Source: Pelagimonas phthalicica (GTDB lineage Bacteria > Pseudomonadota > Alphaproteobacteria > Rhodobacterales > Rhodobacteraceae). Taken from it: a DNA stretch of 64,000 bases. Where the stretch lies: the NCBI RefSeq assembly GCF_004364805.1, contig NZ_SOAP01000001.1:1-64000 (forward strand), in the 5' to 3' direction. The notes beneath the pieces were generated by a model. The model saw nothing but the letters and a program-made list of their open reading frames with translations, did no database searches and was not told the origin of the DNA. Positions 26,303 to 34,860 of the stretch are shown piece by piece. The stretch's first letter is position 1. Each line of letters opens with the position of its first letter. The position numbers and the translations under genes were made by a program.

Positions 26303-26643
26303 CACACCACCTCCAAATCTTTGATTCTCATTTCTTCACCCGATACGGGCATCAACTTGCCCCCCCCACAGTCCGGGCATGGGGCCAGCCTGTCATCCAA
26401 AGTGACTTCCTTCATACAGTCATAACACATGGCCTTGCCCGGCAGGTCGATCATCTCAAAGGCCGCGCCTTCGGCGACCGAGCCGCGCATGACCACGTCA
26501 AAGGCGAATTCAAGCGCCGGTTTCTCAACCCCGGAGAATTGGCCAATTTCAACGCGCACCCGTTTGACGGTCTTGAAATTATGGCTGCGCGCCTGATCCT
26601 CGATCACCTGGCGAATGCCTTCGCATAGCGACATCTCATGCAT
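26302..26643 (-). CDS. hypA: Hydrogenase nickel incorporation protein HypA
   Basis: This 113-residue protein has the Ni-binding N-terminus MHEMSL (His2) and a zinc site formed by two CxxC motifs, MCYDCMKE and CPDCGGGKL. It hands nickel to the hydrogenase large subunit in concert with HypB. It overlaps hupK by 8 bp and hypB by a few bases, so all three are translationally coupled. Confidence 0.95.
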   Translation of the reverse strand: MHEMSLCEGIRQVIEDQARSHNFKTVKRVRVEIGQFSGVEKPALEFAFDVVMRGSVAEGAAFEMIDLPGKAMCYDCMKEVTLDDRLAPCPDCGGGKLMPVSGEEMRIKDLEVV

Positions 26644-27514
26644 GGTTTGACCCTCCGCTCAGTGTCACAGGTATGCAAGGGTCGATAATCTCGATCAAGA
26701 GCGGAGCCAGCGCGTGTTTGTCCGCAGGCAATGCGGCCAGAGATTGTTCAAGAACACCGCCCTTTGCCAGGATGTGATCTGTAGGGGTGACACGGCGAAA
26801 GGAAGTGACCCGCCCCTGACGCTGCGTTGCGCGGATGGCGTAGAGCCCGCGGGCCGCAGGAACCAGAACAGCCCCATCGGAGCGCACCGGTTCGGGCAAG
26901 CCCTGAGACAGGGCGCTGCACAGATCCAGCGCCTTGGCTACCAAACGCCAAAGCGGCCCGCGACCGCGCGATTTTTCCACGTGACGCATCACGGGATGGG
27001 CGTCATGACGCGCCGCAACCGTGTTTTCGATGGCCCCCGGGGTTTCGGCGTTTTCTGTGCGGATCATAGGCAAGTCACTGCAACACGCACCCGTAGCAAA
27101 CATCTGATCAACCTCCTGCAAAACCGGGGCAATCCCCAGCCCGCTTTGCAGATAGGTCTCAAACATCGCAGGCGTCTCGGGAAACCCGTCAGCGCCAAAC
27201 AGGCAAGCGGGCAGATCCTCGGTTTCCTTGGGCAAAGGCATCGGGGATTTACCCAGCCTCACTGGCAGTGTCACCGCCAGTTTCACCGCATGATCACGCG
27301 CAATATCACCGGCTAATGCCTGCGCCCAGCCCTGCGCCAGCTCCAGCCCAAAGGCCAAGCGCACCGCCACCTCTTGCGCCGCACGACACAGGTTGAAAAT
27401 GCGCGGCAACAGCTCCACCGCCTCTTGGACCGAACGACCAATCACCAGTTTCTCCACCGGGGGAAATGGATTGGTTTGGATCGTCCAAGACGGATGGGCC
27501 GGGGTGCACAACAT
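26636..27514 (-). CDS. hupK: HupK, hydrogenase large-subunit-related assembly factor
   Basis: This 292-residue protein is distantly similar to NiFe large subunits. [11 protein letters not shown] replaces the N-terminal RxCGxC, and a C-terminal [10 protein letters not shown] replaces the DPCxxCxxH motif, with only the first Cys kept. In R. capsulatus and relatives, HupK/HoxV is thought to be a scaffold that holds the Fe(CN)2CO unit before transfer to HupL. It starts directly after the hupJ stop and overlaps hypA. Confidence 0.85.
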   Translation of the reverse strand: MLCTPAHPSWTIQTNPFPPVEKLVIGRSVQEAVELLPRIFNLCRAAQEVAVRLAFGLELAQGWAQALAGDIARDHAVKLAVTLPVRLGKSPMPLPKETEDLPACLFGADGFPETPAMFETYLQSGLGIAPVLQEVDQMFATGACCSDLPMIRTENAETPGAIENTVAARHDAHPVMRHVEKSRGRGPLWRLVAKALDLCSALSQGLPEPVRSDGAVLVPAARGLYAIRATQRQGRVTSFRRVTPTDHILAKGGVLEQSLAALPADKHALAPLLIEIIDPCIPVTLSGGSNHA

Positions 27515-28339
27515 TTAGCCAGCCTTCTCAGACAGGCCCGCCGTCAAGATCTGGCGGCGGTTGGGTTCATCGATCACCGGTATGCTTTCGGCCTCAGCCT
27601 CAGCCTCAGAGTTATCCTGGCCCTGTTTCGTCTCCTCTTGCGCGGCGATTTCAGCCTCGCGCGTGGCGCGAATATCGGCCGAGCGATCCGTTTCGGCCCG
27701 GTTTTCCTCTTGGAACAAGGCCAGCATCACCGCCTCGGCCACATCCATGGCCTGTTTTTGCGAGTTGAATTCGCCCATCGGTGAGAACAAAGAACACGCC
27801 TTGTAACCGCCTGTCATTTCACGCGTATTGTGAATGAATTCGTAGTCACCTGACGGAAAGCTGATGACCTCTTTGGCACCGGCGACCAGATCCGACCAAT
27901 CTTCGCCATCGGCGGGCAATTGGATCAGGTTCATGAACCAAGGCGAAATCAAAACGCCCAACGGGCGGCCCTCGTGCATTTTCCAGCCCACCGCCTGCAC
28001 ATGCAGCAGCTTGTTGACCATGGGCACATCGCGCATCTTGGCATGCCAGACTTCGGTGAAGTCGGTCACAAGCGCATCGGTCTTGGCGGCAATCACCTCG
28101 GCTTCGCGCACGACGTCCGATCCGGGATCTTCAGAGACCAGAAACTGTTCCTTAGGTGCATCGCAATTGGGGCATTTCCAATCGTCAGGCAAGGCAATGA
28201 AAGGGGTGCCGGGCAAGATCTGCCGGGTGTCGTCACCCTCTGCCGGGTCATAGGGTGTCCAGCAAATTTTGCATTCCATGATCGCCTGCGTGCTGATCTT
28301 GTCATTTGCGCCCAGGAAAGACCCCTCAAACCCGCTCAT
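27515..28339 (-). CDS. hupJ: Rubredoxin-HybE fusion (HupI-HupJ type)
   Basis: This 274-residue protein has an N-terminal rubredoxin domain (residues about 22-68: ECKICWTPYDP and WKCPNCDAPKEQF, four Cys ligands intact). It is joined to a HybE/HupJ hydrogenase-assembly domain (about 85-215: FTEVWHAKMRDVPMVNK, GVLISPWFMNLIQLP, FNSQKQAMDVAEAV). An acidic, Glu/Ala-rich tail of about 55 residues follows. In R. capsulatus these are two separate proteins, HupI and HupJ; here they are one chain. The presumed role is protecting or handling Fe-S and large-subunit intermediates under O2. It overlaps hupH by 4 bp. Confidence 0.88.
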   Translation of the reverse strand: MSGFEGSFLGANDKISTQAIMECKICWTPYDPAEGDDTRQILPGTPFIALPDDWKCPNCDAPKEQFLVSEDPGSDVVREAEVIAAKTDALVTDFTEVWHAKMRDVPMVNKLLHVQAVGWKMHEGRPLGVLISPWFMNLIQLPADGEDWSDLVAGAKEVISFPSGDYEFIHNTREMTGGYKACSLFSPMGEFNSQKQAMDVAEAVMLALFQEENRAETDRSADIRATREAEIAAQEETKQGQDNSEAEAEAESIPVIDEPNRRQILTAGLSEKAG

Positions 28340-29175
28340 GTGATGGCCTCCACAACTTCGACAACCCGTTCGCTGCTATCGATCAAATCCTCTGCAGCCG
28401 CGATGACCACCTCGGGCATTTTGGTGACTTCGAACGTGTCGAGGATCAACGTGTCCATCGAATTGTAAAACTGAACCCGCCAGACATGGGGCAAAGCTGT
28501 CGACGTGACCCGACAATTGCCATAGCCGCGCGACAAGACATCAACCGATCCAAGGCCCATTGCCGTATCAAGCCAAGCCAGATCCTGTTCGGTATGTGGC
28601 AGCAGGGTCAGGTTGACGACATGTGCCTCGGCCGCCGGGTCAAAGGCAGCAGATTTGTCGGTCAGCTCAACATAAAGCGGCGGCGCGTTCACCACGCCCG
28701 GCGCTTTGGGAGCATTCACCCCTTGCGCATTGCGACGTGGCTCAAAGGCACGATCAAGCGCGCCCTGCGGGACCGAACCGACTTCGATCTTGTCCAACCC
28801 CGCACCGCGCAAACACCAGATTCCGGCGAACACGCTTTCCTGAGCGGCAATGGCGGGCACATCGTGAATTTTGACCGAAACTTCGCCCTCGCCCATGGTC
28901 TCCGAGATCAGGGCCCGGTTCGCCTCATCCAGGTCCGAGAGGTCAAACTGGATATTCGCTGCCCCATGCCCAACGCGCGCCGCTGCCGCCGCAATGTCGC
29001 GCAACAAAGTCAAAGCCGGAGCAAGCTCTTCGCCTGCCTCGACCTCGGGGATATGCGTGGAATAGGCCCGCATGTCCTGAGGCATTTTCATATATTCCAG
29101 CTGCTCGCCATTCTCTTCTGTGGGTTGTGATCCCGGACCGTAACCCACTGGCGGCATGTGAAAATTGCTGACCAT
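28336..29175 (-). CDS. hupH: Hydrogenase expression/formation protein HupH
   Basis: This 279-residue HyaF/HupH-family protein is recognised by MPPVGYGPGSQP near the N-terminus, by MPQDMRAYSTHIPE, and by LSRGYGNCRVTSTALPHVWRV-like sequence, here split as LSRGYGNCRVTST and PHVWRVQFYNS. Family members assist maturation of the hydrogenase small subunit and its Fe-S clusters; the exact chemistry is not settled. It lies 11 bp after hupG and overlaps hupJ. Confidence 0.9.
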   Translation of the reverse strand: MVSNFHMPPVGYGPGSQPTEENGEQLEYMKMPQDMRAYSTHIPEVEAGEELAPALTLLRDIAAAAARVGHGAANIQFDLSDLDEANRALISETMGEGEVSVKIHDVPAIAAQESVFAGIWCLRGAGLDKIEVGSVPQGALDRAFEPRRNAQGVNAPKAPGVVNAPPLYVELTDKSAAFDPAAEAHVVNLTLLPHTEQDLAWLDTAMGLGSVDVLSRGYGNCRVTSTALPHVWRVQFYNSMDTLILDTFEVTKMPEVVIAAAEDLIDSSERVVEVVEAIT

Positions 29176-29186
29176 CCTGTTTCCCC

Positions 29187-29570
29187 TTATTCCGCTGCAA
29201 CCGGTTGCGCGAGGATCTGTGCGATCCGCAGCATGTATTCATCCCAGTCCCGCACTTTGGGGATGTTCCCGATCATGTCGCCGTCGCGGTAAAAGATCAG
29301 GCTGGGGGTTTTCAGAACGCGTGTGTTCTGACGCAGATCGGTTTCGATATCATCGCCCACGACGGCGCAATCAAACTTACCCTGAAAGGCCATCTTGAGT
29401 TCGGGCAGGATCACGGCGACATCCGCCGTTTCCAGGTTGCGCGCCGCATCACCCGGAACAAACAAGACATGCGCGCCGGGCCGATCGGTAAACGCAGTTA
29501 CCGCGTCAGCGTCATTCAGAACCGGCCAGCCAAATTCCGTGCTGAGCCTGTCGATCAAGGGATGGGTCAT
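29187..29570 (-). CDS. hupG: HupG, thioredoxin-fold small-subunit chaperone
   Basis: This 127-residue HyaE/HupG-family protein has a thioredoxin-like fold (AHVLFVPGDAARNLET, FDCAVVGDDIETDLRQ, TPSLIFYRDGDMIGNIPKVRDWDEY) but no CxxC active site, as expected for the family. HyaE-type proteins bind the Tat signal region of the small subunit before export. It sits between hupF and hupH. Confidence 0.88.
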   Translation of the reverse strand: MTHPLIDRLSTEFGWPVLNDADAVTAFTDRPGAHVLFVPGDAARNLETADVAVILPELKMAFQGKFDCAVVGDDIETDLRQNTRVLKTPSLIFYRDGDMIGNIPKVRDWDEYMLRIAQILAQPVAAE

Positions 29571-29585
29571 GCATGTCTCCTTTGG

Positions 29586-29906
29586 TCACGCGACCGATTT
29601 GCCATTTTTCATCGCCGCTTGCAGATGCGGCGGCAGGGTTGGGCTGGTTTGTTCAAGATCGGCAAACGCGTCACCCAGGTCGCCGCCCTGCATCAGGGAG
29701 CGCAGCCCCTCTAGCGCGGCCAGGATTTTGCGCGCCTCATCTTCCGAAATCACCTCGCGCGCAGCCCCCAGAAAGGTCAGCACCCAATCGCCGACCGGCA
29801 CCGGTCCTGTGAGGGACAAATCAATGGTTGCCTCTTCGCGCCCATCGCTTGCCTGGGCAGCGATGCCATCGACGGAAAGGATCTGCATGGGGATGCCGAC
29901 ACACAT
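29586..29906 (-). CDS. hupF: HupF, HypC-family chaperone for HupL
   Basis: This 106-residue HypC paralogue starts [14 protein letters not shown] (conserved Cys2) and has a longer C-terminal extension. In O2-tolerant uptake systems, HupF/HoxL stabilises the large-subunit precursor, especially under aerobic conditions. It lies 3 bp after hupD in the operon. Confidence 0.92.
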   Translation of the reverse strand: MCVGIPMQILSVDGIAAQASDGREEATIDLSLTGPVPVGDWVLTFLGAAREVISEDEARKILAALEGLRSLMQGGDLGDAFADLEQTSPTLPPHLQAAMKNGKSVA

Positions 29907-29909
29907 GGT

Positions 29910-30518
29910 CTATTTCGCTGTCGGAAAGAAACGATCATCGCCGGTGCGACAAGCCGAGGCGGCGTCGGGCCGCCCTTCTTCATAGGCATCGCGCATGATG
30001 GACGCATCCGCCAGCAGGCTTTGATCTCCGCTGCCCTTGCGTGCCTCAATCCCCCAGCCGCGCAGACGCTCAAGCGCGATCTCGATGGCTGGGTCAATCC
30101 GGGCGGCAATCTGGTCACGCAAACCGCCTCCATAATCTTCGAGCTCTTCAGGCTGACACCCGATCAGCAGAAGCTGTTCGGGGCAGTATCCCATCAACTG
30201 CGCAGTGGCGATCACGTCCTGAAATCCGGTCTGGTGAAGGCTCATCTTTTTGGCCCCCATGAACTGGGGCACCTCGTCATTTTCGACGATTTTCAACGTG
30301 CCCGGCTCAAGGCCATAGTCAACCGCATCAAAGACAATCAGGCTGTCCGCTTCCTCAAGAAAAGGCAAAAGATAGAGGCCCTGGGTGCCGCCGTCCAAAA
30401 GCCGGACATTGTCGTCAAACGCATATCTGGAGGCCAGTTGTTCGACGCAACGCACGCCGAACCCCTCGTCCGCCCAAAGAACATTCCCGATTCCAAGGAT
30501 GAGCACATTTGCTGGCAA
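29910..30518 (-). CDS. hupD: HupD, large-subunit maturation endopeptidase
   Basis: This 202-residue protease of the HyaD/HybD family clips the C-terminal extension of HupL after Ni insertion. It begins MPANVLILGIGNVLWADEGFGVRC, here noted as ILGIGNVLWADEGFG, with the metal-binding Glu; the Asp of VFDAVDYG and the His of KMSLHQTG complete the usual site. The start codon is TTG at 30518, with GGAGG 8 nt upstream on the - strand. A 277-bp gap with a strong stem-loop separates it from hupC. Confidence 0.92.
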   Translation of the reverse strand: MPANVLILGIGNVLWADEGFGVRCVEQLASRYAFDDNVRLLDGGTQGLYLLPFLEEADSLIVFDAVDYGLEPGTLKIVENDEVPQFMGAKKMSLHQTGFQDVIATAQLMGYCPEQLLLIGCQPEELEDYGGGLRDQIAARIDPAIEIALERLRGWGIEARKGSGDQSLLADASIMRDAYEEGRPDAASACRTGDDRFFPTAK

Positions 30519-30795
30519 GTTCCGGTCCTCCCAAACCTAGAAGCTGGCTGCTTACTTTCCGATCTATCGTGGAACCGAAATTAGACCAACCTGATTGGGC
30601 AACACACATCATGTTCTGTATACCGAGGAATACTTTTAGGAGGCTGATTTTAATGAATAATATATGAGTCATCTTATTTTCAGCGCCCATCACAGTGAAA
30701 AGTAAACTTCCAAAATGGCGACAACTTGGAAGGTGGAAGGCCAAAAGGGCGAAGCATTCGCTCCGCCCTTTTCGATTCGCGTGAATTCTCGGTGC
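30519..30795 (-). promoter_or_regulatory. hupC-hupD intergenic region
   Basis: This 277-bp gap breaks an otherwise compact operon. It contains a terminator-like stem-loop near hupC (30743-30772) and then about 200 bp that are clearly more A+T-rich than the surrounding genes, ending in the GGAGG of hupD. The composition suggests a secondary promoter for hupDFGHJK-hypABhupRhypCDE, but I see no convincing sigma-70 or sigma-54 box. Short frames across it look fortuitous. Confidence 0.45.
30743..30772 (-). terminator. Stem-loop after hupC
   Basis: AAAAGGGCG (30743-30751) and CGCCCTTTT (30764-30772) form a perfect 9-bp stem with a 12-nt loop, itself partly self-complementary (GCGAA/TTCGC). On either strand the stem ends in four T, so it can terminate transcription. 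On the - strand it would separate hupSLC from the maturation genes. Confidence 0.7.
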
Positions 30796-31536
30796 TTATT
30801 GAGGCCTGTCATCCTTAAAGGTGCGATGCCCCGAAATCATTGTGGATACGATGGATTGCCGGCTCATGATGTCCTCTCTGATCGCCACATAGATGTGAAC
30901 AATCATGAAGATAACAATCCACCACATACCCAGATGGTGCAGAGTATGGACGATATGCGGGTTATGACCGAACAAGGTGAAGACCCAGCCGAACAAGGCA
31001 TAAAGACCACTGTCTGTCCCCAACCCTTCGGCATAAAGCGCCAGGCCGGTCACAATCATAAAGCTGACGCCCAGCGTTATGAAAAAGAACATGGCCAGCT
31101 GTGCCAACGGGTTGTGCCCGACATATTTCTTGGGCTCGCGCGTTAGGAACAGATACCATTTCACCTCGTGAATGACCTCTTTCCAATAGGCACCATTCCA
31201 GAACGGGAAATAGAACAACTGGCGGGCGTGGTGATTGCCAAATATCGCCCAGTAGATGCGGCCAAGGAACCCAATCGCAAGAATCCAACCGGCGGCAAAA
31301 TGCGCAAAGCGGATATAGCCAAAGACAAACTGATGCGTCGCCTCGGCGATCTGCATGGAGGGCGGTGGTGAGCCGATGAAATATCCGCTCAGGCACAGCA
31401 CCACAATTGCAAGGGCGTTGACCCAGTGCCAGATCCTGACCGGCACCTCATAGACATAGACCGAGGTCTGGCGCGAAGCGCTGGCCAGATCCTCGGGGTC
31501 GGCATGGGCACCTTCGAGATGGGGAGTATCTGTCAT
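30796..31536 (-). CDS. hupC: Hydrogenase b-type cytochrome subunit HupC
   Basis: This 246-residue integral membrane diheme cytochrome b anchors HupSL to the periplasmic face of the inner membrane and passes electrons from H2 to quinone. Four hydrophobic helices are visible. Heme-ligand His candidates occur in VRIWHWVNAL, FAHFAAGWIL and LHHLGMWWIVIFMIVHIYVA, split here as LHHLGMWW and FMIVHIYVA. KYVGHNPLAQLAMF is typical of the family. It follows a small membrane-protein gene after hupL. Confidence 0.93.
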   Translation of the reverse strand: MTDTPHLEGAHADPEDLASASRQTSVYVYEVPVRIWHWVNALAIVVLCLSGYFIGSPPPSMQIAEATHQFVFGYIRFAHFAAGWILAIGFLGRIYWAIFGNHHARQLFYFPFWNGAYWKEVIHEVKWYLFLTREPKKYVGHNPLAQLAMFFFITLGVSFMIVTGLALYAEGLGTDSGLYALFGWVFTLFGHNPHIVHTLHHLGMWWIVIFMIVHIYVAIREDIMSRQSIVSTMISGHRTFKDDRPQ

Positions 31537-31548
31537 GACAGCCCCTCC

Positions 31549-31752
31549 TCATGCTTTCTGCCGGGCACCACGCCAGGCAGAAACAAGACGGCGCGCCGCC
31601 ATGGCGGATGCAATCGCAGCAAGCGCCACGATCACTAGATGGTCACCCTGGGTCAGCCAATGGCTGTCCCCTTCGACAATAGCGGCTTCGTGTCCCTGAT
31701 GGGCCGCGGCTGCGTTTGCGCTCAGCAGTAGGGCAATGATTGCGTGTTTCAT
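31549..31752 (-). CDS. Small secreted or membrane protein between hupL and hupC
   Basis: This 67-residue frame starts 11 bp after hupL and ends 12 bp before hupC. It has an N-terminal signal-like segment (MKHAIIALLLSANAAAA), a His-containing HQGHEAAIVEGDSHW, one hydrophobic helix (HLVIVALAAIASAMAA) and a basic tail. The spacing and reading direction fit an expressed gene. I do not recognise a named family. It might be a periplasmic or membrane accessory of the HupSLC complex, for example in metal or heme handling because of its His residues; this is inference. Confidence 0.7.
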   Translation of the reverse strand: MKHAIIALLLSANAAAAHQGHEAAIVEGDSHWLTQGDHLVIVALAAIASAMAARRLVSAWRGARQKA

Positions 31753-31763
31753 TTGGGCTCTCC

Positions 31764-33554
31764 TCAGCGCACTTTGACTTCGGTCAGTTCTTCGCCGTCG
31801 GGCGACATGACATGGGTGGAACAGGCAAGGCAGGGATCGAAACTGTGCAATGTGCGCAGGATTTCGACTGGCTCATCCGGGCGTTCCATCGGGGTGTTCA
31901 TCAGGCTGGCCTCAAAAGCACCGATGTTTCCGGCTGTATCGCGCGGCGACCCGTTCCAGGTGGTGGGAACAACGCATTGGTAATTCTCGATCCGACCATC
32001 TTTGATCTTGATCCAATGCCCCAAAGCCCCGCGTGGCGCTTCGGTCATGCCCACGCCCTTGGCCTCTTTCGGCCAGGTCGATGGATCCCACTTTTCGATA
32101 TTGGCCGTGCTTTCGTCACCGTTTTTGATATTGGTGATCAGCTTGTCAAAGAAGTGCTTTTGCAACCGTCCACAATACTCGCTTTCCAGCGCGCGTGCGG
32201 CAGTGCGCCCAAGGGTGGAGAAGATCGCGTCAAAGGGCAGGTCCATGTCCCGCAGGAACCCGTCAACCTGATCCTTGATGTCTTCATGCCCCTTGGCATA
32301 GCCAACGACGTAGCGCGCCAATGGCCCGACCTCCATCGCGTGGCCCTTCCAGCGCGGAGCCTTGATCCACGAATATTTGGCCGCCTCATCCAGCTCTTTG
32401 ATATTGGTCTTGGTGCCTTTTGCGTTTGGCCCAAGCTCGTATCGAGGTTCGGTGACACCATCCCATGGGTGCAGACCCTTGCCCGGCGTGCCGTAATCGT
32501 ACCACGAGTGATCAACGAATTCCTGCACCTGATCAGGGTCGCGCGGATCCACATCCAGCACTTCGTTGAGATTGCCATTGATGATCGCCCCGCGCGGCAG
32601 ATGCAGCTGTTCGGGTGAGAAATCATTGGGGTTCTCGGGGATATCGCCATAGGCGAGACAGGCCTGAGAGGAGAGCCCGCCACCATAGAGCCAGTTCTTA
32701 TAGAACCCGCCAATGGCCTTCACATCCGGGATATAGACGTTCTTGTTGAACTCGATACATTTGTCGATGATCGAGCTGACAAGGTTCAGCCGTTCCATAT
32801 TGATCGCACCCACCGCACCGGTGGAATGCACGTTGATCGGGCAAGGCACGCCACCCACCAACCAGTTGGGATGCGGGTTCTTACCGCCAAAGATCGTGTG
32901 GACTTTCACAATCTCTTTTTGCAGATCCAACGCCTCCAGATAGTGCGTGGTCGCCATCAGGTCAGCTTCGGGGGGCAGCAGATAGGCTGGATTGTCCCAA
33001 TAGCCGTTTTTGAACAGGCCCAACTGTCCGGACTCGACAAACTTCTTCAGCCTGTTCTGCACATCGCGGAAATAGCCCGGCGACGACAGCGGATGTGACG
33101 GCGACACCGCTTGCTGCAATTCAGACGTCGCCTTTGGGTCCGCGCGCAGGGCGTTGACCGGGTTCACCCAATCCAGCGCGTGCAGGTGATAGAAATGCAC
33201 GACGTGGTCGTGAATTTCGAGGTTCAATTGCATCATGTTGCGGATCGAGTTGGCGTTGTCAGGGATGGTGATGCCCAGCGCATCCTCGACGGCGCGCACA
33301 GATGTCAAAGCATGCGTGCCTGTGCACACTCCGCAGATGCGTTCGGTAAAGGCCCAGGCGTCGCGTGGATCGCGGCCCTTGAGGATCACCTCAAGGCCGC
33401 GCCACATGGTGCCGGTGGACACGGCGTTGCGAATGACACCGTCATCATCGACATTCACTTCGCAGCGCATATGACCTTCGATACGGGTGACCGGGTCCAC
33501 CACGATACGGCGGCCGGTAGTGTCGAGGTCGAAACCGTTGGGAGTCGTGACCAT
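31764..33554 (-). CDS. hupL: Uptake [NiFe] hydrogenase large subunit
   Basis: This 596-residue catalytic subunit has the Ni ligands [12 protein letters not shown] near residue 75 and DPCLACSTH at the C-terminus. A 15-residue extension ([15 protein letters not shown]) after that His is removed by the HupD protease. [12 protein letters not shown] at the N-terminus is the family signature. It is exported with HupS and oxidises H2 at the periplasmic side. hupS is 3 bp upstream and a small gene plus hupC follow. Confidence 0.97.
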   Translation of the reverse strand: MVTTPNGFDLDTTGRRIVVDPVTRIEGHMRCEVNVDDDGVIRNAVSTGTMWRGLEVILKGRDPRDAWAFTERICGVCTGTHALTSVRAVEDALGITIPDNANSIRNMMQLNLEIHDHVVHFYHLHALDWVNPVNALRADPKATSELQQAVSPSHPLSSPGYFRDVQNRLKKFVESGQLGLFKNGYWDNPAYLLPPEADLMATTHYLEALDLQKEIVKVHTIFGGKNPHPNWLVGGVPCPINVHSTGAVGAINMERLNLVSSIIDKCIEFNKNVYIPDVKAIGGFYKNWLYGGGLSSQACLAYGDIPENPNDFSPEQLHLPRGAIINGNLNEVLDVDPRDPDQVQEFVDHSWYDYGTPGKGLHPWDGVTEPRYELGPNAKGTKTNIKELDEAAKYSWIKAPRWKGHAMEVGPLARYVVGYAKGHEDIKDQVDGFLRDMDLPFDAIFSTLGRTAARALESEYCGRLQKHFFDKLITNIKNGDESTANIEKWDPSTWPKEAKGVGMTEAPRGALGHWIKIKDGRIENYQCVVPTTWNGSPRDTAGNIGAFEASLMNTPMERPDEPVEILRTLHSFDPCLACSTHVMSPDGEELTEVKVR

Positions 33555-33557
33555 CTA

Positions 33558-34646
33558 TCAGGCCTCCTCTTTGCTGGACTGAGTTTTCTTTTGCGCGGCT
33601 TTTAGAGCGGTAATCGCGGCATGGGCGGCAACCCCGGCCCCGACCACACCCGCCGCTGCCATGCCAACCTTGTCGGCATTGGCTTCGACCCCGAACTGGG
33701 TCAAATCGGTCACGCGATCATAAAAGCTACCCTGATCCCAGAACCCATCTTCGGAACAGCCAATACAGCCATGCCCGGATTGGATCGGAAAGGACGTGCC
33801 TTCGTTCCAGCGGATGGTGGAACAGGCATTATAGGTGGTTGGGCCCTTGCAGCCCATCTTGTACAGACAATAACCCTTGCGCGCATTCTCGTCGTCCCAT
33901 TGCTCGACGAATTGACCGGCATCAAAATGCGGGCGGCGGTAGCATTTGTCGTGGATACGCTGCCCATAGAACATGGCCGGACGCCCCTGACGGTCCAATT
34001 CAGGAAGACGGTCAAAGGTCAGCATATAGGTGATGACGCCGGTCATGACCTCGGCAATGGGCGGGCATCCCGGAACCTTGATGATCGGCTTGTCAGTGAT
34101 GACCTTATGCACCGGCGTCGCCTGGGTTGGATTTGGTTTGGCCGCTTGCACACATCCATACGAGGCGCAGGCCCCCCAAGAGATCACCGCCTTGGCATCC
34201 TTGGCCGCATGGCGCAGCTTTTCGACAAAGGGCTTGCCGCCGGTGATGCAGAACATGCCATCCTCGTTCAAAGGCGGGTTGCCTTCGACGGCGAGGATAT
34301 AGTTGCCTTTGTATTTCTGGATGGTGTCCTCAAATGCCGCTTCTGCCGCATGGCCTGCCGCGGCCATAAGAGTGTCGTCGTAATCCAGGCTGATCATCGA
34401 CAGGACCACATCCTTGGCCAACGGGTGCGCCGAGCGGATAAAGCTTTCGGAACAGCAGGTGCATTCCAGCCCGTGAACCCAAATCACCGGCGTGCGCGGT
34501 TTGGTTTCCATCGCTTCGGCGATCTTGGGCACCATGGCTGGGCTCAGCCCCAATGCGGCGGCTGTCAGCGAACAATACTTCATGAAGCTGCGGCGGGTGA
34601 TCCCCTGCCTGCGCATCACGTCGTAAAAGGTTTCAATCTGGCTCAA
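33558..34646 (-). CDS. hupS: Uptake [NiFe] hydrogenase small subunit, O2-tolerant type
   Basis: This 362-residue Fe-S subunit has a Tat signal ([14 protein letters not shown], twin Arg) and a C-terminal hydrophobic anchor (about residues 315-340). Around the proximal cluster it has ECTCCSES and [14 protein letters not shown]. The two extra cysteines correspond to Cys19 and Cys120 of Ralstonia HoxK, which create the [4Fe-3S] cluster of O2-tolerant group 1d enzymes. The start is taken as TTG at 34646, since GGGAGG lies 7-8 nt upstream and [14 protein letters not shown] is the family N-terminus; a GTG at 34697 lacks support. Confidence 0.95.
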   Translation of the reverse strand: MSQIETFYDVMRRQGITRRSFMKYCSLTAAALGLSPAMVPKIAEAMETKPRTPVIWVHGLECTCCSESFIRSAHPLAKDVVLSMISLDYDDTLMAAAGHAAEAAFEDTIQKYKGNYILAVEGNPPLNEDGMFCITGGKPFVEKLRHAAKDAKAVISWGACASYGCVQAAKPNPTQATPVHKVITDKPIIKVPGCPPIAEVMTGVITYMLTFDRLPELDRQGRPAMFYGQRIHDKCYRRPHFDAGQFVEQWDDENARKGYCLYKMGCKGPTTYNACSTIRWNEGTSFPIQSGHGCIGCSEDGFWDQGSFYDRVTDLTQFGVEANADKVGMAAAGVVGAGVAAHAAITALKAAQKKTQSSKEEA

Positions 34647-34860
34647 TGCTGGTCCTCCCGAAGGTCCTGTTTCCACCGGGATACGAGCAGTGCGCACCCC
34701 TTCATCCTGAGAAAAACAAGACCGGCGCGGGAAAAAAAGAAATCTGGCGATATTTTCGAGAAACGAATTAGTAATTCAATGTCAGATGGTTAACCTGAAA
34801 AAGTTGCCTCTCATCCTTTGCTGGAGCGGCCAGTGGCTAACCGACTTCCATGGTGGGCGG
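34647..34860 (-). promoter_or_regulatory. hupS upstream region
   Basis: This 214-bp region between hypF and hupS must hold the H2-responsive hupSL promoter. It includes a distinctly A+T-rich block (about 34730-34800), which could bind IHF as in R. capsulatus. I found no exact TTG-N5-CAA HupR site and no sigma-54 box; TTGCCTCTCAT at 34804-34814 is only a near match to the former. Confidence 0.45.

Noticed and set aside
29197-29208. GCAACCGGTTGC, the core of the LacI-type palindrome at 9351
   Set aside because: It encodes the C-terminal AQPVAAE of HupG inside an operon; it lacks the outer bases and is not in a promoter.
30519-30744. Leftward open frame across the hupC-hupD gap running into hupD
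   Set aside because: A+T-rich, no family similarity, and it overlaps hupD in another frame.
34804-34814. TTGCCTCTCAT as a HupR site (TTG-N5-CAA) before hupS
   Set aside because: Only a near match with one wrong base in the second half; not strong enough to list as a site.
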